Shown here: positions 13,301 through 25,781 of the stretch, one piece after another
How the letters are laid out: each line of letters starts with the position of its first letter
How positions within the stretch are numbered: position 1 is the stretch's first letter
Assembly (NCBI GenBank): GCA_011634665.1
Contig: WAEK01000004.1
Location: 3,288,001-3,352,000, forward strand
Direction of reading: 5' to 3'
DNA from: Mortierella sp. BCC40632
Lineage: Eukaryota > Mortierellomycota > Mortierellomycetes > Mortierellales > Mortierellaceae
DNA length: 64,000 nucleotides
The notes under the pieces: model-generated
Told to the model about the DNA's origin: nothing
Databases searched by the model: none
Seen by the model: the letters and a program-made list of their open reading frames with translations, nothing else
Made by a program: the position numbers and the translations under genes

Positions 13301-14889
13301 TCCTGGAGTCATGGGAGCTCCAGTGACCGAGCAAGACCGGGCAGCTTTTGCAGCGGCTGAGGATGATGTGGGACGGCAGCTAGAATTGTATTTTTCGCTG
13401 TGTGCCAAGAACCATGAGCTTCTCGGAGTGCTCTTCCTTCACTATGCGTCGTTTGATCCCTTTGTGCAACGTGTCATCCGACAGCGAATCCAACCTTTGA
13501 TCAAGTCGATCAAGTCGGACTCTGTAAAGCTGTTTGACTTGATTCGCAACTTTAATACTGGCGCCGAGATGCTTGTACTTCGGATCATCATGATCCTGAC
13601 GGACGGAGGTAAGGTTTTGAGTTACCCAGTCTCTTGAGTCTATTCTTCTTTTTTGTGTATCCATTGATTGTATCTAATTTAGTGTTTTTTTTATACAAAC
13701 TAGTGCGACCATCCCTTGGATTAGTGAGTGCCGTAAAGGATGCGGTCAATCAGCATGACCTTAATGCGCGGTTTTTGATCCCGATTATCGGTGGGCTGAA
13801 CAAGGAAGAGGTTCTTGCTAGCTTACCTCGTATTGTGGGATTGCTCAAGGGAACAGATCGAGAGCGCAAGACCGTGACCGATGTATTTTTAAGACTATTG
13901 ACCGGCAGCACTGGTAATACCTCAGGTCCTATGGGGGCAGGCAGTGGGTCTGGAGGATCTGGAGGAGGATTAGGAGTGGGGGCAGGGGCAGGGGCAGGGG
14001 CTCAATCCCGTGGCCCAGTGTTGTCCCCATCAGAGCTTCTGATTGAACTCCACAGCATGGAGAATGTTGTTGGTTGGCGTACGGCTTGTGAAGGTAATTC
14101 ATGTTGACGTTGTATTGTTAGTTATTTATATGCTGTTTAAGATGGTGGTGTGACTATCGGAATCGTGAAATATGCTAACATGTATCCCTTCTCTCCTTCC
14201 ATTATTCTCGCTACCTCTTTGCAGCGATGGATATATGCTTCCATCATCCGGAAATCTACAAGTCTGAGATTATTGCTGTGGTACTTCAGCAGCTACTGGA
14301 CCGACCGACGATTCCATCGCTATTCATGAGAACCGTCATCCAGGCGATTACGATGTACAAGAATTTGGTTGGGTTCGTGAACTCTATGATCCTTGCGCGA
14401 CTGGTCAACAAGAAAGTGTGGGAGCGACCCGTCCTCTGGAAAGGATTCATCCGGTGTGCTAAGCTAATGCAGCCAACCAGCAGTTCAGTGCTGGCAAGCT
14501 TACCCAAGCCGCAGTTGAAAGAAATTTTGAGCGCGGAACCTTCCCTGAAGGAATCTGTGGATGCGTACCTGAAGGCCAAGTCTTCAGGAAGACGCGTGGG
14601 TGGAGGAGTGACCAAGCAGGTGAATGTACACAATGTTGCGCAAAGTATGCAAACGCAACCACAGACACCGGCCTCCAAACCAGAGTCTGTTCCAAACCCA
14701 GAAGCAGGGACTGAACCTTCCAAGCCAGGGGCTAGTCTTGACACAGAGCCAGCTCAGATGCAGCAGCAGCAGCAGGAGCCTGTAGCGATGGCGGTAGCGG
14801 ATGGAGGCGATCCGCAAGTAGAGTCGACGATAGAGAGTGGAGCCGGTGTTTCTGAGCAGGCGGCACAGGATGAAGTAGGGTTAGTGTAG
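9686..14889 (+). CDS. Symplekin/Pta1-like scaffold of the mRNA 3'-end processing complex
   Basis: Nine exons splice in frame to about 1414 residues: 9686-9959, 10139-10238, 10386-10569, 10667-10782, 10881-11069, 11197-11623, 11709-13608, 13704-14093, 14225-14889. Symplekin/Pta1 is the nuclear scaffold of the cleavage and polyadenylation factor. The N-terminal helical repeats fit the family (AAIYSVVFRI, then DHPFLD-like NHPFLDVEELQAEADRLL, then IRIQLLSV). The C-terminal symplekin domain is clear in exons 7-9 (FDLIRNFNTGAEMLVLRI, FLIPIIGGLNKEEVLASLPR, SPSELLIELHSME, YKNLVGFVNSMILARLVNK). Between them lie a charged segment, a proline-rich segment encoded around 11440-11880, and Lys/Glu-rich linkers that may be interaction surfaces. 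A glycine run (about 13945-14010) sits inside the C-terminal domain. All junctions use GT-AG and keep phase. The protein is somewhat longer than human symplekin, mainly through the low-complexity parts. Confidence 0.9.
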
Positions 14890-15318
14890 AAGAGCACCCG
14901 GGTAGATGGTTGTAAATGCAGCGATGCCAACAATACAAAGGAAACAGAAGCAGGTGGGCGGATGACGCAAAGTGAATTATATTGTGCAGCGGCTTGTGCG
15001 ACGTTGTGCATGATGAGTCTGCAACAAGATGTACACACTCGAAACGCGCGACGCAGGGGAGAGGGATATTCAATCAAGTGCTAGAGAGTTGAGAGAGACG
15101 AGCGTGGGTGCGGGATGTGGCGTTGTCGAAGGCAAAGTACAGAACCGAGACAAGGAGGAGGCGTCCAGGCCCTGCATGGGGCCAATGCAATTTATTTTGC
15201 CTACAGCCTGCTAGCGGCAACGGTACAACGGATCGAACGCCCTGATGCCCTATTCGTCCGCCTTTTTATTCCTCGCAACCTCACCTCATCCTCGCACTCC
15301 CCCCCTCCTCTCTTCTGC

Positions 15319-15399
<81 letters not shown>

Positions 15400-15484
15400 T
15401 TCTTTCTTTCTTTCTTTCACTGTTCTTGCTCTCATAGGGGCCAATGCTACCAGAGCCCTCACTTCTCCACATCCTTCATACAAC
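14890..15484 (+). promoter_or_regulatory. Intergenic region upstream of the TBC-domain gene
   Basis: This stretch holds the symplekin 3' end and the presumed promoter and leader of the next gene in tandem. It includes a long CT microsatellite (about 15325-15395) and a CTTT repeat (about 15395-15418), ending 67 bp before the chosen ATG. No separate gene is seen. Confidence 0.55.
15323..15418. repeat. (CT)n/(CTTT)n microsatellite in the TBC gene leader
   Basis: About 36 CT units are followed by CTTT units. The forward frame stays open across it, which explains a spurious N-terminal extension that I rejected as coding. Confidence 0.9.
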
Positions 15485-18400
15485 ATGAACACAGACATTC
15501 TCGCAAGAGGCTTCAAGGCCACTCTCACTTCACTTTTCCGCCGACGGCGTCACCCACCTCCAACTTCAGACCCACAAAGAAATAACCACACTAAACGACA
15601 TAGCCGTGTCTTGGTCAATGATCGTCGCCACCACAGACTCTCTCGCCCATTGCCACCACCTCCTCGTCCACCCCGCCCTTCATCGCCCCCACTGCCTCCA
15701 CTACCAGTAGAGGCGTCGGTGCTGTCACTTGCGCTTGCTCCAGTTTTTGCCATTGCACCGAATGATGCACCATCACTGAAGGCGATGGTGACTGATAGTG
15801 GCGAGGCTAAGGATGAGGCACAGTTACAACAAATTGGTCATGTGCAGCGACAAATGTCGATCCGAGTCGCAGTCGCCACAAAGACAACACTCTCCTCTCT
15901 GAGCCGACAGAACAGCTTGAGGAGACAGAGCTGCGACGTTTCACCCGCCAGGGGCCAGTCTTCAGAATCGGTGCAGCTTCTCAAGGTACAGGTCGCTCGA
16001 AGTGAGGAAAGAGGAAGAAAGAGGAGGAAAGAAAGAAAAGGAGGGAGAGGAAAATGAGGAAAGAGAGGAAAGAGAGGGGAAAGAGGAGCGACGACAGAGG
16101 AATGAGCTAGGCGGTGTGAGACTGGTGTGTCAAGGCTAGTGGTGTACCAGAGAGAGAGAGAGAGAGAGAGAATAATGAGAAAGAGAATAATGAGAGCCAA
16201 AGGGGAGCCTTCGGGTTGCCGGTGTGTTCGTCTGTCTATCTGGTTCTCTCTGAATTGGATTTGACTTAATCCACGTTAACCTCACAGCTCAACCATTGGG
16301 ACGCGGGCGCTTGGGGAATGGAGATCTGATTGGTGATTTCGGTCATTCATTCATTCATTCATTAAATTTTTTTTTTATAGGGAATCAACTCTAAACCATT
16401 GCACCTCTGCTTCTTCGCAAACCCATGGCTCCGATCCATTAATATTACCCCTGAGCTCACAGCCTTGGGCCCCTGTGACCAGTCTCCCTCCACTGCCCCC
16501 ATTGCCACCACCCTATCCGCCGACTGAGCTCCAGACAACAATCGGTCCTGCTCATTGGCCTCGGTCTCCTTCAGTTGCTTCTCGGTCCCCTGTTTCGTCT
16601 CCTTGCGCTGCTTCGGCGCCATTATCCACCTCTCCATTGCCTTCGCCTTTATTACCTGCATTGTCTTTGTTACCGCCTTCGCCATTGCCATTAGAATCAC
16701 CATTGCCATTGCCATTGCCCGACACGGTCGTAGCCTGCGACTATAATTCTAAGGGCACTTCGCCCGTGCTCTCTTCTTCTCCTCTTCCTCCTCTTCCTCC
16801 TTCTTTCGGTCTTTCCGTACCTTCCATTACTACTGTTACGGCCGTTGCTCACTCTCCTCTGCCTCAGCCGTGTCCGTCTCCTGTCTGGCTAGGCGAATCG
16901 CCTTTTTACACGGCAACTATTAGCGCTGCACCCCCGTCCACACAGGATCCGCAAGGTCAAGTCGAGTCAGCAGCAGCAGCTGCACAGGTTCTTCATTTAC
17001 TCTCACTCGAGGCTCCTTGCTCCGCTGGTGCTCCGCCGCTATCCAATCACTGTCTCCGCGCTCTGTCCGGACCGTCCGACGCCAGTGCCAGGACAAGTGC
17101 TAGTCGTACCAGTACCAGTGCTGCATCATCATCTTCCATCTCGACCGCACATTCCTCGTTCTCATTCTCCTCCTCTCCTCCTTTCCTTGCACCACCTCCA
17201 CCACCACCTCCTCTTCTTCCTCCTTCTTCTTTTTCTTCCTCCTCTTCCTCCTCTTCCTCCTCTTCTTTTTCTTCTTCCTTCTCTACTACTCCTTCCTCCT
17301 CCCCCTCCTCCTCCCCCCTTCATCTCTGTTTCCAAATCTTTCCTTTTCAAATCCATTTCCGGGCTCTGGATTTGATGTTTCGTGATCACATCATCCCTTT
17401 CTCCTATCTCCATTCCACAGCCACAGCCACTACTGGTGCCAAACTTATCCGATCACTCGATTTCGCTTGTCCGGTGAGCACTCATTCCCCCCCCCCCCCC
17501 CGCTCATCCATCTCTGGACACGACGATTATTGCTCCAACTCCTCAACATCCGACCCCGCCCGCCCTTGCAATCAACACCACCACCACCACCACCACCATC
17601 ACCAATCTCTCTTTCTCTTTTCCTCTACCTCGCCTTCACCACCACCACCACCACCTCAACTGTACAAAGTCTCCTCCCCTCCCTCTTCCCCTCCCCTCCC
17701 TGATCACCAGTCTTCCACAATGGCCATGACCGCTCCTGCGCCGATGTCTGCGTCCACATCCAAGAACAATTGTATTGCAACTGCTCAGCTCGACAGCTAC
17801 ACAACAGAACATCCCCAACTCCAACCACAGCATCATGCCCAACGTCGACTACTCAAGTCTAGCAAGTCAGTCGAAGTTCTAGGCAGGGCCCGCTCGTATA
17901 CTGTTGATCCAACGGTCCATAGCCTCAGGAGTAACTTCCAGAACATGCACGTCAACTCTCCGAACCTGACAAAAGCACAGCTGGATGCTTACAACTCCAA
18001 TGCAGGAGACGCAAGTTCAGCAGGGTCAGGGACGAATCCATCTTATGGCGCACCCGCACCTATCCGACAAGACAGCGGCCAATACCAAATGGACCATTCC
18101 AAGGATGGTTCCAATCGGATGTTGCCGCATCACTCGTCTCACAACCCAAACCAGCAGCTTTCCCCATACGACCAGACGCCGTCGTCGTCGTTGCAGGTCC
18201 AGTCTAGCCACATTGCTTCACGTTCCACGCCCAAACTCACCCTTTACCCACAGACAGCACTCCAAAGCAGTTACACGAGCGAGTCCAAGGAGACACGCTC
18301 TTTCAATGGCCTTCCTGGCCAACTTGAGCCCAAGCCCAAACCCAAGTCTTCCAAACTCAAGCCAATCGTTCCCGTCGAGAACAACAACGAGGATCATGTC

Positions 18401-18624
18401 GAACGGTAAGCGGCCCACAGCATCACTGCATGCATGTCCAGATTAATATGACTGTTGTCATGATGGTGGTGAAGTGGGGTGAAGAGGAAGGCGTGAGGGA
18501 TGGGTGGAAAACCACTGGTCTTTTCCATCCCCCCATTCTCCTTTTTCCACCTTGTTGGGCCTTGCGCGCATAACATGATCTGGTTCGTTTTATGCAGACG
18601 GACGACAGTGACCATTTAGTGTAG

Positions 18625-18663
<39 letters not shown>

Positions 18664-20445
18664 GGTTTTGCGCTTTATTAACAATTAGGATGACTCCTTT
18701 ATTCACCCTTTTTGTGTGCTTCTCGCTTGGGCTGTCCTTCAATGTGGGCGTTTTATTTTTCTTACGTGGAAAAAAAAAAAAAAAATCGTTTGGCTCATCA
18801 GGGATCAATACGGTTTCAAGAAGGAGACTCAATGGCTCTCGCAAAATGACTTTGTCATCTTCGAGACCTACTATATACCCATTATGGAGCGACGTCGACA
18901 AAAATGGGCTATCTTTATGAACGATTCGCAAGGAGAGCTACCGCCCCGTTCCGCAAAGCGTAAGTTTCTCCGCTCTTTTTTTTTTCACTGTCAGTCTGCA
19001 TCACTCTGGACAAAACAGCCAGTTGTCTCTCCTGGGAACTGACTTGAACCATACTCCGCCTCCACACTGTCATTCGGCCCATCTAGTCAAGCGCTATATT
19101 CGCAAGGGTATCCCCCCTGCGCTGAGAGGCGAGGTATGTAAAAGACGGAGACTCTGTAACAATGGCTCATTGGAGCCCGTCGGCGGGGGCAAACTGGGCG
19201 TCCAACTACCACGTACTATTCTACACATACCTCCCCCCTCCCCATGGCGGCAATGTATTTTCGTCCCCCTAACCCAGGGTGCCTGGAGCAAAGGGTTGGG
19301 ACCAAAGACAAAAAAAGCTATCCCTGTCTAATGAGTGAGCTGCAGTTCAACTTTATCGTTTAATATGCGGGTCTTCAGCCCATCATTGTGGAACGATGGC
19401 ACAGCTTGAGAGGCAACAGCAGCCAATAATCAAAAGTGAACTTCAGAGCGCTCAGTGATGATTGAGAAACTGTCGGAGGGGCCAAGTCAAGAGCTTCGAA
19501 CTATTTTTTTTTTTTTTTTTTTTTTTTTAAGAGAGCCGGAATTCTCATTTTTTTTTCCTCCTTTCTCGGTGTTTCTTTGATTTTAGGCTTGGTTCCATTA
19601 TAGTGGTGCTGAAGACAAGTGCAATGCCAACCCTGGACTCTACAAGACGCTACTCGCACAAGCCAAGGCAAAAGGATCAGCCAACGAACATGCCGAGGTC
19701 ATTGAACGAGGTATGGCGCAGTCTTCGTATCTGTTTGCTACACAGAGATACTGGCTAAGGGGAGAAGTTAATAAGAAATTTGACCAACTAACCTCGGAAA
19801 TGAATGGGGTGGTTATCAGACTTGCATAGAACCTTTCCAGAAAACATCAACTTCAAATCTCAGATCACGCAACTAAAGGATGGAGGCACCCAATTGTCAA
19901 CCGAGAACGTACCTGCTATCCAATCCCTTCGACGAGTCCTTTTAGCGTTCAGTCAACATTGTCCATCGATCGGTTATTGTCAGTCACTCAACTACATTGC
20001 AGGAATGCTACTCTTGTTCATGAACGAGGAACAATCATTTTGGACGTTGTCAGTGATTACGCAAAACTTTTTACCAGAGGGCATGTACGATGTGACGATG
20101 GAGGGTGCCAACATTGATCAGGCGGTATTAATGACTCTAGTCATGGAACGACTTCCGAATATCTGGGCAAAATTCGGCGGAGGCGCCTCAACCGTTGAAA
20201 TGGATGATGGAGCAGGCTTACCGACTGTGACACTTGTCACTAGCCACTGGTTCTTGACTCTCTTTATCAACATTCTCCCTATTGAGGTAAGATAGAGCAT
20301 GGCTTTGCTCACTCACTCTTGTCTTGTTGCTATTTTTATGGTTCCTGCTCTTGGGGCGAGCAGTAGTATTCAGTGGCTCTGGCTTGAGGACCTTTTCAAA
20401 TGAACACAACTACCGATTTTTTGGTTCCTAACTCTCTTTCTCCTT

Positions 20446-20478
<33 letters not shown>

Positions 20479-20944
20479 TGTGGGCTCCTTTCTAGTCTAT
20501 CCTTCGGGTCTGGGATTGCTTTTTTTACGAAGGACGAAAGATCCTCTTCCGGATGGCACTTACTATTCTCCGACTTCATGAAGCCGAAATTGTCAAGATT
20601 GACGACCCCTTGGAGGTGTTCCAAGTTGTACAGGTAAGAAGAGGAAGAAGAAGAAAAAAAGTCAATCTGGCTCCTTTACCTTGCGCTGTTAGAATGCACT
20701 GGAATGTCCAAACTAACACAAACCACTTGTGATGACTTATAAAAAAACGAATGATTAGAATATACCCAAGCGAATGATTGATTGTCATAAGCTGATGGAA
20801 GCCTGCTTCAAGCGAATGGGTTCGTTTGACTTGACGACCAAGGAGATTGATAGGCGATACGAGCAATTCCGGGCCAAGCGGAAAACCGCACGAGCAGCGG
20901 CGCAGGCGAACCGCTCCGCTCATCACAGGGACCAGAAAAAATAA
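15485..20944 (+). CDS. TBC-domain Rab GTPase-activating protein with long low-complexity N-terminus
   Basis: Eight exons give about 1187 residues: 15485-15985, 16463-18405, 18802-18959, 19087-19133, 19587-19710, 19820-20286, 20496-20633, 20759-20944. TBC proteins speed GTP hydrolysis by Rab GTPases in membrane traffic. The catalytic dual fingers are present: the IxxDxxR motif (I922, D925, R928) and the YxQ motif (Y977-C978-Q979). Further TBC marks are [13 protein letters not shown] just before the domain, [15 protein letters not shown], and [16 protein letters not shown]. The first roughly 810 residues are proline-, serine- and histidine-rich, with a long C run in the DNA near 17486-17502 and a His run encoded near 17577-17610, and show no domain I can name. 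The start at 15485 is the first ATG after the CT-rich leader. The first intron's acceptor (16463) was chosen for phase and is less certain. Exon 2 could hide further introns, for example a GTGAGC donor near 17472. The C-terminal catalytic half is secure. Confidence 0.86.
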
Positions 20945-21814
20945 GCCCTTCTCCCCCTCTCCCCTCTCTCTTTCTCCCTCCCTCCCTTCTTTCCTTCACC
21001 AAAAGCCTTGCTCCATTCGCCTTGCGCAATTTTCAGTATCCCTGCGATGGAATAAAGACTTCCCGTGCTTATTTTCGTTATTTTTTGCACTCTCCAAGCC
21101 CTGGGGGGGTGAATATAGTTTAGAGAGAGAGAGAGAGAAAAGGAAGAGGAAGAGGGGGAGGAGGAGGAGGAGGAGGAGCCAAAATGTTCGAGTGATGCTC
21201 GAAAGAGGCTATCTAGAGTAGTCAATGGAAGACCAGAGAGTTGATTCGGTCAAGCAGACTATGAATGTAGAACGAGTGTGCCACAAAAGGGCTGCTCAAG
21301 GAGGTGGAGCTGGCAAGGTTGTGGCGTAAGAAGGATCAAAAGAGAGAAGAAGAAGGAGGAGGTCGATCGACGTTTAGTGTACCTGGCTGAGAATATGTAT
21401 TTTCATCTATTAGTGTAAAATGAACCCGGTAGTGTGAAGATCCTTGAGTGTACACATCAGGTATCTACAAGGAAACTTAGCTTGGGTCTGCAGTTGTATT
21501 GAAAATCGATACTAGAAGCTCAGGCGCAACCTCAGAACCGTGGCGGGCTTCAGACTCTGCGAGAATGTCTTGCGAGGGAACGAAGTGATATGATTAGGAA
21601 CTACAGAGTCCATCTAATACCCTGCGTTGCAGGCTACCTTCAATAGGTAGTATTGGGCACAAAACTGAGTACATTTATTCCAATATCTGGAGCCGTTTTG
21701 AGGACTACAATGGTGTACGCTGTATCTACATCGTCCGGTGCAGCGATGTCTCCAAGTCAAAGACTGCAACAAAGAGAGCGCGTGCTAAAAAGAGACGAGA
21801 GCTCTGATCAACGC
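20945..21814. other. Intergenic region between convergent genes
   Basis: This is the 3' side of the Rab GAP gene and of the secreted-protein gene on the other strand. It contains CT-rich, GA and GGA tracts (20945-20995, 21120-21178). No supported gene was seen. Confidence 0.5.
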
Positions 21815-22132
21815 CTATTTGCTGGAGCAGCTGTAGGTGTCCTCTGAAGGGAATGGGTGACTGGGGTCACGGTATCCGACTTTGCACTTGGTCCTGCCAC
21901 CGGACTTGACACAGCATGCTCTGAACTTGTCGACTGTACCACCATAATCAGGTGTGTTGCACACATTCTCGTACATGCCACCTTTGACGAGGAGGCAGCA
22001 CGAAGCATCATACTTGGGCGTGAAGCATGTGCAGATTCCGAACTTGACATATTCAGAGCTGTCTTCGGGGGCAGCCATTACACCGAAGGTAGCCACAGCG
22101 AGCAGGGAGAGGAGGGTAGCGGAGAGACGCAT
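21815..22132 (-). CDS. Small secreted cysteine-rich protein, function unknown
   Basis: This 105-residue single exon begins with a classical signal peptide (MRLSATLLSLLAVATF, likely cleaved after about residue 20 near AAP). The mature chain of about 85 residues has nine cysteines in the pattern CxC, CC, C, CC, C, C, with a segment CNTPDYGG and a charged CKVGY motif. The odd cysteine count could mean one free thiol or dimerisation. Upstream in-frame codons on the minus strand extend to 22234, but the signal peptide marks the ATG at 22132 as the real start. A TATA box lies about 240 bp upstream. Such small secreted proteins are common in soil fungi, where they can be wall proteins, adhesins or effector-like. 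I recognise no named family and infer only extracellular location. Confidence 0.8.
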   Translation of the reverse strand: MRLSATLLSLLAVATFGVMAAPEDSSEYVKFGICTCFTPKYDASCCLLVKGGMYENVCNTPDYGGTVDKFRACCVKSGGRTKCKVGYRDPSHPFPSEDTYSCSSK

Positions 22133-22372
22133 AGTTCTGTTGGTAAAAATGAGGAGAGATGACGAAAATCGAGTAGAACAAAGATTAGCTAAAAATATAT
22201 GGATGCCTCCTAAAAAAAATCGTCGCAACGACAAACAGAGTTGTCCTTACATCTTTGGTGAAAAGAAGGGAGGGGTTCAGATTTTTTTTTTCTGTGGCAG
22301 TGTTGCTGATGAGTGTCTATGACTTGATGTGGTGTTGGTTGTTGTGATTGATGAGCTGGGCAGGCGAACCTC

Positions 22373-22379
22373 TTTTATA
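22373..22379 (-). promoter_or_regulatory. TATA box of the secreted cysteine-rich protein gene
   Basis: On the minus strand the sequence reads GTATAAAAGAGG, a strong TATA box, about 240 bp upstream of the ATG at 22132. The distance suggests a long leader or a leader intron. Confidence 0.6.
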
Positions 22380-23130
22380 CAATGTTGGAAGAGAGGGCGT
22401 AAAGAAAACATGACTTACCCTTGATTGAACCTGGTGCGTAGTCGCGAAAAAAAAAATACCTTAGGAAGTAACGTCCCTAATTGAGCGAGGAATGAGAGAT
22501 GTCCATCCATCAAGACAAAGGCGTTTAAACTATGAGAAAGGGGCTGCCATGGGAAAAAAAAAGTTTGGCGCCCAATTTTTCCACCTGAGTCTCTGCATGT
22601 CCAAAAGTGTCCAAGAGGTGAAAGCATTTCCAAAATTAGGTCCCGTAGTGCAGGTCAAAGCGCAGCAGCCTAACAAGTCCAATGAAAGGGATCCGTTAGT
22701 GACACAAAGGTCGCATTGCCGTTTACAAGACCTCGGCGTCCATGACAGGTTGTATCCCGCAGGTTACTCCAGCCTCTTCTCTCTTGTTATTAATAGTTGG
22801 GACGCTAGGCTGTGCCATGGTGACCGCCATCTCGATTTGGCAAGCGGAAAGGGGGCGATCATGAGAATCATAAACTGTAACCAATACCCAATTCGTTGTC
22901 CATCTTGCAACTAACAGTTGGATTAAGTGGACCTTGGTCTTTCCCTTTTCTCCTTTTTGGATTTTTCCGTGTTTGATGAGGGGTTTCTCGCAGTCGACGC
23001 GGGCATTGAGCTTGGCGCTGAGGATTGTGTTTATCCATCTCCGTATGGGCTTCCTTCCTTCCCTCACTCTCTCCTTCATTCTCACACACACACACACACA
23101 CACACACACTCTCTCTCTCTCTTTCTCACA

Positions 23131-23191
<61 letters not shown>

Positions 23192-25106
23192 AATGCCAGA
23201 GGTTGTCCCCACGCTGCGACCATTGAGCGTGCCCCTAAAATCGACAAGTCGGTGTAGAGTGATCCTTAGAATCCTGTTCGAGAGATGCTGAAAGGCCACA
23301 AGCTCAGGTTGGGGCCTATGGGAGAGACCTGAAAACGAACGACCCTAACAGAATAAATAACCGCCATGTCAAGATTAGTTCTCAGGGGCAGAAAACTTGT
23401 GTAATGATACTTTTTGGTTGAGTTGGATAACATCAAGAAGCTGACTGGTACCTTCCAGTGATACCTGTGGGTAGTGAGGTGAGAGAAGGAAAAAAAAATC
23501 AGGGCAATGTTTTTCTGGTGGGGCAGGCGTTGGAGTTGGTCAGGCCCTGGATGCCCGAATGTCTCAAAAGCCAATAAGACTGGGATGACTTTACCATTTG
23601 GTCTAAAAATTGAGCTTTACCAAGGTGAGGTATTATTCTTGTTGACAGCGAAGCACTTCAGTCTCGAACCAGAGCTCACCATCTACCAGAATATCAAGAA
23701 ATACTACCGATTACCTGCAGCTCTGCGCACTGTCTACCACATTTTCTTCCTATAGTCTCTATCTGAGAAGTAGAAGAAAATGCTGCGTTACATTCCATAT
23801 CGACTTCTGCTCTCCAATGATACAGTTTGTGCATTGTATACTTAGAAACTATAGCCATCAAGGATGCAGTTTCATCTGGTATTTCGTCCCCTACGCTTTG
23901 TCGTAAGAGACTTGTACTTGTATGTTGAGTCGATTTGGGTCGGAGAGCACTGCCCGTGCTCTTTCGGCGATACGTTCCAAGGCACTGTTGTTTGGCTGTC
24001 ATTAAAAGTCCCCTTTATTGCTCCTACTATACTATTTGCTCGCCTTCTGCTACTCATAAGATTAATAGTAGCAATAGTTCCCGACTCTACGTGATTGACT
24101 CCAAGGCATGAGGAAGTCAGTTGCTTTGCTCCAGTCCTTCAGGCTCCAAGCGAGACTTACCTCTTTTTTTTTTTTTTTTTTTTTTTTATTGAATCAGTAT
24201 CCTGCGCCCATAGTTTAGGCCAGAGTCCATAATCAAGGGCCTTTCGTCCTCGCTGTCTTGCATCCGTGACCCCGAATCATTTGTTCTGTATCCATTTTCT
24301 TGAGCATTCCTTGCATCCATTGTCCAGTATCCATTATCTCGCATTTGCTGCCTTGTATCTGCGTTCCTGCATCTGTATTCTTGCGTCCATAACCCGTCTC
24401 TATAAGTTGCTTGATGATTCGGACTGGTTAGAAGGAGGTGTGAGAAAGAGGTTAGATAATGGTGGCAAAGCGTATTGTCCAAGAAACGGGGGGTACGATA
24501 AAGAGTAGAGAGAGCTAGAGAGTCAGGTCTGGCAAGACGAGTGCAGTGGGGCTCTAGAGGACGCACACGAGCGACCTCCTCTCCTCATCCTGACATTCTA
24601 AAGAGCGATGCGAGGAACAAAGCGACAGGAAGCAGGGCAGCGCGTCAGAGCGACACGAATGACAAAGGCAGAAAGAGAGAGGGAGGGAGAGAGGGAAATT
24701 TATTAGAAGGCAGGACATCAAGTGAGATCCGGCAGCAATTGGGAAGTAGGATGAGGATGGAAAGGCGAGTTGGATGAGGATGGAGGGGTGAGTAGGATGG
24801 AAAGGAGAAAAGAGAAAAGAGCAGACGAAGGTGCAAGCAGGACTGGTGGCTTTAGTAAGCTTTTTCAAGTGTGCCTCTTGCGCGCTTGCGCGTCGCGTGA
24901 GAATGAAGTGGGGGGCCATGGTCTTTTTCATTCAGTTGAACTCAGGCAGAACTACTCATCGACTGATCAAAACTAGTCAAGACTTCCATTCTTCATTGTC
25001 TGCAAGTACTTCATCCACATGTGAACCTCTGGGATACAAAATGTGCAAGCCATGTCTTCCCTTCCCGCCTGGGCTGTGTTTTGATGTCTGTGTCTTCGCC
25101 CGCCCA

Positions 25107-25141
<35 letters not shown>

Positions 25142-25781
25142 GGGCTGCTGGGACTTTTCTAAAAGATCGGCTGACAAGAGGCGTCTGGTAGGGACAAGAG
25201 TCGAAGCGAAGGTCGAATAGATAATTGCTGTGCTTCCTCAGCATTTCGCGCGGAGGAGGTTTACCTCAGCATCAGGCATCGCCCACGTGGGCTCTTCAGG
25301 AGGAGGAAGGCCAATTTTCATTCAGAGCTTCTGTCCAGCAGATCTTCGCCCAACACGATCTTCGCCCAGCAGACCTCCGCCAAACGGGTAGCACAAAGTG
25401 CTTTACTCAATCTTCTCCGAAAATCCACTACACTGCCTTCGCTGCACTTCTTTTCATCATACTTGGGATGGCTAAAGGTCGGGATACCTTTGTTTACTCA
25501 CTTCCAAGGACGGTCTAGCGTGCTATCGGATCCCTTTGGGATGCTTCAGGATCTCGGCTGTCTGCGATCTCGTCCTTTTCTTTGCCTTCCGTGTGGTCTC
25601 CTCAAAGAAAAGCAAGATAAAAAGCAACGGACAGCATGTCCCTTTCCTCTCTATTCCTTTTCTTCACCGACGACCAGTTGTACCATCGTCTAAACCGCCT
25701 TTACCCCTTCTTGCAAACCATCAAATCTTCAACTCCTAAACCTTCCCATTTCCCTTCTAGCCTTGCAACTTACCACCTAAC
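22380..25781. other. Long gene-poor spacer
   Basis: No conserved gene was recognised. The spacer holds a CA/CT microsatellite running into a long poly-T tract (about 23081-23190), a poly-T tract at about 24164-24187, a CT/T tract at 25109-25140, and irregular short repeats around a GATAC/GGATG theme near 24230-24400. Several frames of 60-120 codons are open (for example 23507-23755 on plus) but lack recognisable domains, signal peptides or compositional support. Confidence 0.5.
23081..23190. repeat. (CA)n-(CT)n-poly-T compound microsatellite
   Basis: About a dozen CA units, then CT units, then roughly 55 consecutive T. Confidence 0.9.

Noticed and set aside
15245..15484. In-frame N-terminal extension of the Rab GAP frame through the CT microsatellite
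   Set aside because: It translates a CT/CTTT repeat into Ser/Leu strings and lies in the presumed leader; the ATG at 15485 is the first sensible start.
17162..17413. Gly/Arg-rich minus frame
   Set aside because: It is the complement of the Pro/Ser-coding exon of the Rab GAP gene.
22133..22234. 34-residue upstream extension of the secreted protein frame
   Set aside because: A textbook signal peptide begins at the ATG at 22132; the extension would bury it.
23507..23755. 82-codon plus frame in the spacer
   Set aside because: It has no domain, no signal peptide, no splice partners and no repeat copy; kept only as part of the spacer description.
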